50,934 nucleotides of DNA from CAYTYZ01 sp964442385 (GTDB lineage Bacteria; Patescibacteriota; Microgenomatia; UBA12405), in contig CAYTYZ010000009.1 in NCBI GenBank assembly GCA_964442385.1, forward strand, positions 1 through 50,934, given 5' to 3'. The translations under genes were made by a program, and so were the position numbers. The stretch's first letter is position 1, and each line of letters begins with the position of its first letter. Below, one piece after another: positions 1 to 6,441 of the stretch. The notes beneath the pieces were generated by a model that was not told where the DNA came from, did not search any database, and saw nothing but the letters and a program-made list of their open reading frames with translations.

Positions 1-449
1 TTGGCTTGGAATATACAGACAAAGATGGCCAAAAAAAGCGTCCTGTTATGATCCACCGTGCCATATTAGGATCTTCGGAACGAGCCCTTATGGTTCTTCT
101 GGAACACTTTGCTGGAGCCTTTCCTCTGTGGCTATCTCCGGTCCAAGTTTCCATCATCCAAATTTCCGATGACCAGACAGACTACGCTCAAAAAATTGCC
201 TCTCAGCTTAAACTTGCTGGCCTAAGGGTAGAGCTTCAATCTGACTCTGGCACCATGCAAGGCAAGATAAAATATGCCCAAGAACAAAAAGTTCCCTATA
301 TGCTTATTCTGGGTAAAAAAGAACAAGAAGCCAATACTGTTTCCTTGCGTACTCGAGAAAACAAACAGATGTTTGGCTTACAGCTATATGATTTAATTAT
401 TAAATTACAAGATCAAATCCAGCAAAAAAGCTTGGATTTGCTAAAATAG
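1..449 (+). CDS. thrS: Threonyl-tRNA synthetase, C-terminal end (5' truncated by window)
   Basis: This is the last ~149 residues of a class II threonyl-tRNA synthetase, which charges tRNA-Thr with threonine in the cytosol. The reading frame is already open at base 3. The segment starts in the end of the catalytic core: 'RPVMIHRAILGSSERALMVLLEH' is cut here to its key part, RPVMIHRAILGS, matching the motif 3 region with its conserved arginine. The rest is the alpha/beta anticodon-binding domain (LWLSPVQV, then VPYMLILGKKE and VSLRTRENKQ), ending with a stop at 447-449. It lies 41 bp upstream of infC, the usual thrS-infC-rpmI-rplT-pheST order, which supports the call. The catalytic and editing domains are outside the window, so their completeness cannot be judged. 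Confidence 0.95.
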   Translation, partial: GLEYTDKDGQKKRPVMIHRAILGSSERALMVLLEHFAGAFPLWLSPVQVSIIQISDDQTDYAQKIASQLKLAGLRVELQSDSGTMQGKIKYAQEQKVPYMLILGKKEQEANTVSLRTRENKQMFGLQLYDLIIKLQDQIQQKSLDLLK

Positions 450-490
450 CTACTAATAGCCAATAGCTATAAGCTAACGGCCAAAAAACC

Positions 491-1015
491 ATGAGTCTAG
501 ACTTTCGCAAATACAAAATAAACTTACAGATACAAGCCAAAGAAGTACGCCTGATAGATGATCAAGCCAAGCAAATTGGGGTCATGAGCATAGAAGAAGC
601 TAGGTCTATGTCTCATGAAAGTGGCAAGGATCTAATTGAAGTTGTTTCCAAGGCCACGCCTCCTATTGTCAAACTTATCGACTTTTCTAAATTTAAATAT
701 CAAGAGTCCAAAAAAGACCGTGCCAATCGCAAGGGAGACAAGGGGAGTGAGCTTAAAGAACTTCAATTCAGTCCCTTTATTGGTCAAGGAGATTTTGACA
801 ACCGAGTGACACGAGCCAAAGAATTTTTTTCAGATGGAAATAAAGTCAAAGTTAGTGTACAATTCAAAGGTCGACAAAAGGCTAGACCTGAATTTGGCCA
901 TGCTCTTATCGCAAGATTTAAACTAGCGATAGCAGAAAATGGCGAAATTGAGGCAGAACCAAAGATGCTTGGCAAATATCTTTTTGCAATCTTCAAGCCA
1001 ATAAAAAAGAAATAG
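491..1015 (+). CDS. infC: Translation initiation factor IF-3
   Basis: IF-3 binds the 30S subunit, prevents early 50S joining and checks start-codon selection. The 174-aa length is normal. The N-domain begins RKYKINLQIQAKEVRLIDD and includes the signature IGVMSIEEA; the C-domain has KELQFSPFIGQGDFDNRV and ends with a Lys-rich tail. The family's typical rare AUU start is not used: the frame opens with ATG at 491. The gap from thrS (450-490) contains short repeated ATAGC words and no clear Shine-Dalgarno. The stop is 1 nt before rpmI, so infC, rpmI and rplT are very likely co-transcribed. In other bacteria this operon is autoregulated by L20 and IF-3; no such site can be proven here. Confidence 0.97.
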   Translation: MSLDFRKYKINLQIQAKEVRLIDDQAKQIGVMSIEEARSMSHESGKDLIEVVSKATPPIVKLIDFSKFKYQESKKDRANRKGDKGSELKELQFSPFIGQGDFDNRVTRAKEFFSDGNKVKVSVQFKGRQKARPEFGHALIARFKLAIAENGEIEAEPKMLGKYLFAIFKPIKKK

Positions 1016-1016
1016 T

Positions 1017-1226
1017 ATGAAAAAAATAACTAAAAGATTAAAAATCAAATCATCGGTTTCTTCGCGTTTTCAAGTAACTAAAAACGGCAAGGTCATGAAA
1101 ATTACCAGTTTTGGTAGGCACCTTAGACGTAAAAAATCCAAAAAACAACTTCGCCGAATTCGCAAAAAGAAGGTGATTTTCAAAGCATTTGCTAAAAAAG
1201 TTAGACAATTATTAGGTAAATATTAA
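1017..1226 (+). CDS. rpmI: 50S ribosomal protein bL35
   Basis: A 69-aa, strongly basic ribosomal protein of the large subunit. The pattern of a Lys-rich start (MKKITKRLKIKSSVSSRFQV), a central TSFGRHLRRKKSKKQLRRIRKK stretch (shortened key part: RHLRRKKSKKQLRRIR) and a basic C-terminus fits bL35, which packs against 23S rRNA. It is slightly diverged at the N-terminus, where the family usually reads 'PKmKTkkaaakRF.vt..Gk'. It sits 1 nt after infC and 3 nt before rplT, the conserved infC-rpmI-rplT arrangement, which makes the identity secure. No separate ribosome binding site is visible, so translation is probably coupled to infC. Confidence 0.94.
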   Translation: MKKITKRLKIKSSVSSRFQVTKNGKVMKITSFGRHLRRKKSKKQLRRIRKKKVIFKAFAKKVRQLLGKY

Positions 1227-1229
1227 ACT

Positions 1230-1574
1230 ATGCGCGTAAAAACAGGTTTTACTAGACGTCACAAACATCAAAAAGTCCTAAAGGCCGCCAAAGGATTTTG
1301 GATGACCAGAAGTAAGCGCTACAAGGCCGCTCATGAGGCTGTTATGCACTCAGGAGATTATGCTTTCAACGGACGTCGTCTACGACGTCGAGACATGCGC
1401 AAACTATGGATTGTTAGGTTAAATGCTGCCATCAGGGAGATGGGGAGCACCTATTCCAAATTCATTGCTATTGCTAAAACTAAAAAAGTAGAACTAAACC
1501 GCAAAACCCTATCTGAAATCGCCGTCAACGACATGTCAACTTTTAAACAAATTTTTTCCTTTATAATCAAATAA
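1230..1574 (+). CDS. rplT: 50S ribosomal protein bL20
   Basis: bL20 is an early assembly protein of the large subunit that binds 23S rRNA and often represses its own operon. The 114-aa protein has the family's long basic N-terminal helix (TGFTRRHKHQKVLKAAKGFW) with the hallmark KAAKGFW, then RRRDMRKLWIVRLNAAIRE, the diagnostic 'RRRdfR.LWI.RINAA' motif. The C-terminus (VELNRKTLSEIAVND) matches the 'NRK.LadlA..d' pattern. It follows rpmI with a 3-nt gap and is followed by a strong hairpin terminator at 1588-1614, so it closes the infC-rpmI-rplT unit. Confidence 0.96.
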   Translation: MRVKTGFTRRHKHQKVLKAAKGFWMTRSKRYKAAHEAVMHSGDYAFNGRRLRRRDMRKLWIVRLNAAIREMGSTYSKFIAIAKTKKVELNRKTLSEIAVNDMSTFKQIFSFIIK

Positions 1575-1587
1575 CGACGACTTAATT

Positions 1588-1614
1588 AAAAGCCGTCGCA
1601 AGACGGCTTTTTTT
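1588..1614 (+). terminator. Rho-independent terminator or attenuator between rplT and pheS
   Basis: The sequence AAAAGCCGTC, tetraloop GCAA, GACGGCTTTT forms a perfect 10-bp stem (1588-1597 with 1602-1611) closed by a GNRA-type loop and followed by a run of seven T (1608-1614). It begins 13 nt after the rplT stop and ends 13 nt before the pheS start codon. No promoter is obvious in the 13 nt between hairpin and pheS, so pheST expression would need read-through, which makes an attenuation role plausible. That role is inference; the hairpin itself is seen directly. Confidence 0.88.
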
Positions 1615-1627
1615 GTTGAAAAAAAAT

Positions 1628-2611
1628 ATGCAGCCAACAGACTATATAAGCAAAATAACTAGCACCAGTTCAGCAGCGGAGTTAGAACAAGTCCGCATTG
1701 AATTATTAGGTAGAAATGGTCAAATTAACAAGTTATTTGCTAATCTTAAATCTCACCCAGACCCAAAGTCCTATGGCCAGGAATTAAATCTGCTTAAAAA
1801 AGCTATCGAAGAAGCTTTTACAGAAAAATCCAAGTCTTTTACCAAATTGGGTATTGAAAAATTGGATTTTGATTATTATTTCATACCTGTGAAATTAGGC
1901 CATCTTCACCCAATTTCTATTGTTGAGCGCCAAATTTATGGTGTCTTTAAAGAACTAGGCTTTTCACAATATGATGCGCCAGAACTTGAAACTGATGAAT
2001 ATAATTTCGAAAGACTAAATGTACCAAAAGATCATCCAGCTAGAGATATGCAAGATACTATCTATATCAAGTCCCCGGAATTTTTACTTAGAACGCAAAC
2101 CAGCTCTATTGAAGCTAGATTATTACAAAATGAAAAGCCGCCTTATAAGGCCATGTTTCCAGGCCGAGTTTACAGAAATGAGAAAGTAACTAGATCCAAC
2201 CATTTTATCTTCCACCAGTTTCAAGGGGTAGTCGTAGATAAAAATATCACCCTAAAGGATATTTTTGGTACCTTTAGCAAGCTGATTAAGTTTTTGTATG
2301 GCGACTCTCAGGAATTTAGATTTAGAAATAAGTATTATCCTGAAGTAGAGCCAGGAGTTGGCATCGATTTAAAATGCTTTAATTGCCATGGAGATGGCTG
2401 CGTTATCTGCAAAGGGGCAGGTTGGATTGAAGCAGGAGGATCAGGCATAATTCACCCCAATGTTATGCGTATGGCAGGTCTTGACCCCAAAGTTTGGCGT
2501 GGATTTGCCTTTGGCTGCGGCCTAGACCGTTGGGTTATGACCAAATACAAAATCACAGACATCCGAACCTTACTTGGTAGTAACTTAGTTTACAAACCCT
2601 ATGAAATCTAA
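1628..2611 (+). CDS. pheS: Phenylalanyl-tRNA synthetase alpha subunit
   Basis: Catalytic alpha subunit of PheRS, which with PheT charges tRNA-Phe. From the ATG at 1628 it is 327 aa, the usual size. The N-terminal coiled-coil tRNA-binding arm (residues ~1-80) is followed by the class II core: HPISIVERQIYGVFKELGF (motif 1), LLRTQTSSIEAR, GRVYRNEKVTRSNHFIFHQFQG (key part: YRNEKVTRSNHFIFHQ, motif 2), and FAFGCGLDRWVMTKY (motif 3, GxGxDR). A small Cys cluster (CFNCHGDGCVICKGAGW) sits in the catalytic domain and could bind zinc. The frame could extend to TTG 1613, but that would start inside the terminator T-run, so ATG 1628 is preferred. The stop overlaps the next gene by 11 bp. Confidence 0.95.
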   Translation: MQPTDYISKITSTSSAAELEQVRIELLGRNGQINKLFANLKSHPDPKSYGQELNLLKKAIEEAFTEKSKSFTKLGIEKLDFDYYFIPVKLGHLHPISIVERQIYGVFKELGFSQYDAPELETDEYNFERLNVPKDHPARDMQDTIYIKSPEFLLRTQTSSIEARLLQNEKPPYKAMFPGRVYRNEKVTRSNHFIFHQFQGVVVDKNITLKDIFGTFSKLIKFLYGDSQEFRFRNKYYPEVEPGVGIDLKCFNCHGDGCVICKGAGWIEAGGSGIIHPNVMRMAGLDPKVWRGFAFGCGLDRWVMTKYKITDIRTLLGSNLVYKPYEI

Positions 2612-3179
2612 ATTATTTTTGTTACCCGGGTTTCGCTTCGATTGTGAAAAACAAGGCTATCAACCTTTGCTAGCTAATCTAAAAAACAAATATTCAATTA
2701 TCGAGTGTGACATAAATTGGAAATATACTACGATAGACAATTGGGTCGAGGAATTTTTGAATAAATATAAAGTTAGCAATATTGACACTGTTTTAGGATT
2801 TTCTTATGGGGCTATGACCGCCCTACTGGCTAGCCAAAAAGCACCGCCCAAAAACCTAATTTTATGTTCCATGTCGCCTTTTTTTTCCGAGGATATTGCC
2901 GCTCTACCAAATAAGTGGATAAAAAAAACCGGCCCCAAAAGAATAAGCGTTTTTTTAAAAACTCATTTTAATGACATTAGCAAAAATGACAACACTAATT
3001 ATTACCTAACAATAGGGGACAAGGAACTATCATCATGGCCAAATATGAAATCAAGATTTGAAAAAACTAAGGATAAACTTAGTCCAAAACAAATCTTAAT
3101 TATTCCTGATAATAAACACGAGTTTAACAACAGTTACGTCACCTTGGTTATTAATCTATTACAAAAAGTAACACTATGA
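2601..3179 (+). CDS. Small alpha/beta-hydrolase fold protein
   Basis: A 192-aa cytosolic protein with a compact alpha/beta-hydrolase layout. Residues 4-10 (KLFLLPG) form the first strand and oxyanion loop. The nucleophile elbow is GFSYGA with Ser68, Asp140 lies in TIGDKE, and His173 lies in DNKHEF, giving a complete candidate Ser-Asp-His triad in the right order. No lid domain is present and the size is near the minimum for the fold. The substrate is unknown; small esterase or acyl-hydrolase activity is the most that can be said. The gene starts 11 bp inside the end of pheS and its stop overlaps the next start (ATGA), so it is translated with the PheRS genes, although a link to tRNA charging is not evident. 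Confidence 0.75.
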   Translation: MKSKLFLLPGFRFDCEKQGYQPLLANLKNKYSIIECDINWKYTTIDNWVEEFLNKYKVSNIDTVLGFSYGAMTALLASQKAPPKNLILCSMSPFFSEDIAALPNKWIKKTGPKRISVFLKTHFNDISKNDNTNYYLTIGDKELSSWPNMKSRFEKTKDKLSPKQILIIPDNKHEFNNSYVTLVINLLQKVTL

Positions 3180-3409
3180 GCACTGATGAACTTAAAAAAC
3201 TAATTGATCAGGACAAGGCCTGGGAAACCTCACTTTTTCGCAAAATAGCCATTGTTGTTATTACCTATGTTTTTATGTGTTTTGTCTTTTATTATCTAGA
3301 ATCAGAAAAATTTTATATCGATGCCCTAATTCCTACTATTGGTTTTATTCTGTCAAACTTGTCACTAGATTTTCTTAAAAAATATTGGTTAAAACATCAC
3401 TTAACATGA
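3176..3409 (+). CDS. Small two-helix membrane protein of unknown function
   Basis: A 77-aa protein that I do not recognise. Residues 1-20 are charged (MSTDELKKLIDQDKAW), followed by two hydrophobic segments at about 24-43 (IAIVVITYVFMCFVFYY) and 50-64 (ALIPTIGFILSNLSL), and a basic end (KKYWLKHH). This predicts a two-pass inner-membrane protein with both ends in the cytosol. It is joined on both sides by 4-bp ATGA overlaps, to the hydrolase upstream and pheT downstream, so it is certainly part of the pheS-pheT transcript. The tight coupling supports it being a real gene despite its size. Confidence 0.7.
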   Translation: MSTDELKKLIDQDKAWETSLFRKIAIVVITYVFMCFVFYYLESEKFYIDALIPTIGFILSNLSLDFLKKYWLKHHLT

Positions 3410-5970
3410 TCATTCTACTCTCCGAACTCAAAAAACTTCTTCCAAATCTCTCTACTTCAGGCCTCACTCTGGCCGATGATTTAACCGCCCTTGGCCATTT
3501 TAGGTCTGGATATAAAAAACTTGAAAACGGAGATGGATTGTACGACCTAGAAATCAAAGCAGCCAACAGGCCAGACTGTTTGGGATACATTGGATTAGCA
3601 CGGGACTTGGCGGCTTTTTACAATATAAAACTAATTTTACCTCACACTCCTGCAGACAACCTAGAAACGCCAAAGACCAATGATAATTTTGAAATATCTG
3701 TTACTGCTCCAAATCTGGTGCAAACCCTACGGGCCACCAAACTAACCAACTTAAAAGTTGGACCATCACCTGCCTGGCTTGTCAATTTACTAACTTGTAG
3801 CAACATAAATCCTGTGAACAATTTAGTCGATCTGACTAATTATATTATGTTACTTTATGGTATCCCAGCACACGCTTTTGATGCCCAAAAAGTCAATAAT
3901 ACTCTATGTTGGTCCAAGTCAGAGCCCGGGGATTCTTTGACTACCTTTGATGGAACAAGTCTTGACTTAAAAAAAGGTCATTTAATCATCAAATCTGGAA
4001 ATACTCCAGTTAGCATGAGTAGTATTGGTGGCGATAATAGCGGTATTGACGAAACTACAACAAGCTCCATTATCGAAATTGCCGTTTACGACCCGGTGCA
4101 AGTTCACCACGACAATCGCAACTTAAATATCCAAACCGAAGCTGGACACAGGTTGGAAAAATATTTAAGCCCCCAGTCTGTCCCTACAGCCTTTTATCAT
4201 CTGGAAAAATTAGTTACAGAGCTTTGCCAAGGTAGCCCCACTGGCAATTATTTTGTTTTCGACAACTATGAAAACAATCCTAAACCAATTTACCTAGATC
4301 CACAAAACCCCAGTAACTACGCTGGAGCTAAAATAAACCCGGCTCAAAATCAAGCTATACTCTCCAGGCTAGGATTTACCTGCTCGACAGAAAACTATTA
4401 TATTGCACCTTATTGGAGAACTGATATTTTTCAGGAGGAAGATCTAATTGAAGAAGTTCTAAGAATTTATGACTACCGCAAAATACCATGGAATGAAAGT
4501 GTAGAACCAAGTCAAAAAAACGATATTACACCAGCAATAATCACGCTATCGGAATCAATTAAAAATATATTAACTGAAAATGGGTTTGATGAGGTTCGTT
4601 CTTGGCCTGTTATAAGATTAGACCATAAATTAGCCAATATCTGCCAGGAGCAATATATAACCTTGGAAAACTCTATGAACGAAGAATTTACTACCCTGCG
4701 TCAAAGCATTATTGAATCCCTTCGTGTCCAAGTCGAAGATCGCATACGCTTTAAAGCGCCTATTTCTGATTTATTTGAACTGGGTAAAATATTTTATGAA
4801 AAAGACGGACGATATATTGAACACCATGCTATAGGACTTCATACCAACAATTCCGATATTCTAGATTTAATAAATAATCAATTGGATACCAAATTGCAAT
4901 TTACTAAGTATCAAAACTTTTACCAGGCAATTATTAGTGACATAAAAGAATTTAAAGTCTATGATAAAAACCTAGTGGATTTGCCCTCTTATGAGCTCTC
5001 TGGACAAATGACAGAGCTTGATGCCACATTATACCTAGATTCCAAACAAGATCCAAAAGTTCTGTATCAAAAATATTTAAACAGACTAGACAAGAATATT
5101 CTGTTTTCTCTAGCTATCAAAGATTATTATTTTGATATTAAAAATAATAAACATAACTATACTTTTACTGCCCAGTACTTCAACTGTGACAGCTCCAAGG
5201 CCAAAGACGTGCATTTGGCAGCTTTCGAATTAGAAGATTTTAGAAGGGAACAAGATAAAGTTGATCAAAAAAAACCAACCGAACTTGTCTACTACCAAGA
5301 TAATTATTTGCAATCATTAAAAGCAACTATTTTATCAATAGAGTCCTGCCAAGATCACTGGGTTATAATTTGCGATAAAACAATTTTTTATCCAGCTGGA
5401 GGAGGACAACCAGGTGACTGGGGCAAAATTGATAATATAGAAATATTTGATACCACTTTTGAGTCAGGCCAAGTTTTACATCATACTAAAAATAAACCAA
5501 TATTGTCTTCCACCCAAAATGTACTTTTAGAAATTAACTGGACACATCGGTACAAATACATGCAAGTCCATACAGCAGGTCACCTGCTACATGACGCCAT
5601 CATGTCTCTTAGCGTAAGTCTTAAACCTATTAAAGGTGATCATGGAGAAAACGCCTACTTAAACTATCAGGGTGAATTAAAACCAACCGAAAAAGATAAA
5701 ATCTTGGCAAAATATCTAGAGCTTTGCAACCAGAATCTAGATATTGTATGTGCAGACCTCTCTGGGGAAAATAAAAACCAAATTTTAGGCAATGCGGCTG
5801 GCAACTTACCAAAAAACAAGCGTCTTCGTTACTTAAAAATTGGTAACTTTCCAGCTATGCCAGATGGGGGAGTGCATGTAAAATCTACGTCCGAACTACC
5901 ACAAATTGATATTCAAATAGAAAACTACGCAGATATTTCAACAATAAAGTATAATTTTCATTATGAATGA
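3406..5970 (+). CDS. pheT: Phenylalanyl-tRNA synthetase beta subunit fused to an AlaX-like editing domain
   Basis: Beta subunit of PheRS, 854 aa from ATG 3406, the ATGA overlap with the preceding gene. Seen in order: B1 start (residues 1-60, KAANRPDCLG at 51-60); the B3/B4 editing module (VDLTNYIMLLYGIPAHAFD, ~141-159, to ~265); B5 (~300-360); the catalytic-like B6/B7 core (~370-530) and a weak FDX-ACB-like stretch (~540-610). The OB-fold B2 domain that normally sits between the start and the 'NRPDCL' motif is absent: only ~20 residues separate them. From ~625 to the end lies a domain of the AlaX / AlaRS-editing type: FYPAGGGQPGDWG (661-673), HTAGH (722-726) and DGGVH (820-824). These match the AlaX zinc site HxxxH + CxxxH, with Asp820 in place of Cys. 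The identity as PheT is firm; the editing specificity is inference. Confidence 0.93.
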   Translation: MIILLSELKKLLPNLSTSGLTLADDLTALGHFRSGYKKLENGDGLYDLEIKAANRPDCLGYIGLARDLAAFYNIKLILPHTPADNLETPKTNDNFEISVTAPNLVQTLRATKLTNLKVGPSPAWLVNLLTCSNINPVNNLVDLTNYIMLLYGIPAHAFDAQKVNNTLCWSKSEPGDSLTTFDGTSLDLKKGHLIIKSGNTPVSMSSIGGDNSGIDETTTSSIIEIAVYDPVQVHHDNRNLNIQTEAGHRLEKYLSPQSVPTAFYHLEKLVTELCQGSPTGNYFVFDNYENNPKPIYLDPQNPSNYAGAKINPAQNQAILSRLGFTCSTENYYIAPYWRTDIFQEEDLIEEVLRIYDYRKIPWNESVEPSQKNDITPAIITLSESIKNILTENGFDEVRSWPVIRLDHKLANICQEQYITLENSMNEEFTTLRQSIIESLRVQVEDRIRFKAPISDLFELGKIFYEKDGRYIEHHAIGLHTNNSDILDLINNQLDTKLQFTKYQNFYQAIISDIKEFKVYDKNLVDLPSYELSGQMTELDATLYLDSKQDPKVLYQKYLNRLDKNILFSLAIKDYYFDIKNNKHNYTFTAQYFNCDSSKAKDVHLAAFELEDFRREQDKVDQKKPTELVYYQDNYLQSLKATILSIESCQDHWVIICDKTIFYPAGGGQPGDWGKIDNIEIFDTTFESGQVLHHTKNKPILSSTQNVLLEINWTHRYKYMQVHTAGHLLHDAIMSLSVSLKPIKGDHGENAYLNYQGELKPTEKDKILAKYLELCNQNLDIVCADLSGENKNQILGNAAGNLPKNKRLRYLKIGNFPAMPDGGVHVKSTSELPQIDIQIENYADISTIKYNFHYE

Positions 5971-6436
5971 TTATACAAGTCTTCCATACCGCCAAAAAGT
6001 AATTGCCTATATTACTAATAAACATAAAGAGTTGTTACTCGTTCAATTGGTCGGTTACCAAAGTAACCAATGGAACCTTCCAGGTGGTGGTATTGAACCA
6101 AACGAAAATAAATCAGAAGCTTTAATGCGGGAACTTTACGAAGAGCTGGGAACTAAAAACTTTACCATAATCAAACAAAGTAAAATTGTTTATACCTATG
6201 AATGGCCAGTAGAAGTTATTGAAAAAAGTATTAGAGAGAAAAATACCTATTTCAGAGGTCAACAACAGCACCAGTTTTTGGTTAGCTTTACCGGACATGA
6301 TTCGGATATTAAAGTAGATCCAGGTGAAATTAAAACCATAATGTGGTGCACCCAAGACAAATTAGATCAATTTCTGCTTTTTCCCAATCAATACCAAAAT
6401 GCCATGGCTGTACTCAATGAATTCACGGAGATATAG
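5963..6436 (+). CDS. Nudix hydrolase
   Basis: A 157-aa Nudix family pyrophosphohydrolase, cleaving nucleoside diphosphates linked to another group. The Nudix box is intact: GGIEPNENKSEALMRELYEE followed by LG, satisfying Gx5Ex7REUxEExGU with the Mg-binding Glu residues present. The preceding 'SNQWNLPGGG' resembles RppH-type (mRNA 5'-pyrophosphohydrolase) and related enzymes, but the RppH-specific Gln of 'FPQGG' is not there, so substrate is open. A longer C-terminal arm (FRGQQQHQFLVSFTGHD, then IMWCTQDKLDQFLLF) is typical of the family. The start overlaps the end of pheT by 8 bp, so it belongs to the pheST transcript; it converges on the penicillin-binding protein with 5 bp between stops. Confidence 0.88.
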   Translation: MNDYTSLPYRQKVIAYITNKHKELLLVQLVGYQSNQWNLPGGGIEPNENKSEALMRELYEELGTKNFTIIKQSKIVYTYEWPVEVIEKSIREKNTYFRGQQQHQFLVSFTGHDSDIKVDPGEIKTIMWCTQDKLDQFLLFPNQYQNAMAVLNEFTEI

Positions 6437-6441
6437 CTTGT

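Noticed and set aside
3385..3405. TTG start giving PheT seven more residues
   Set aside because: ATG 3406 forms an ATGA overlap and matches the usual short PheT N-terminus.
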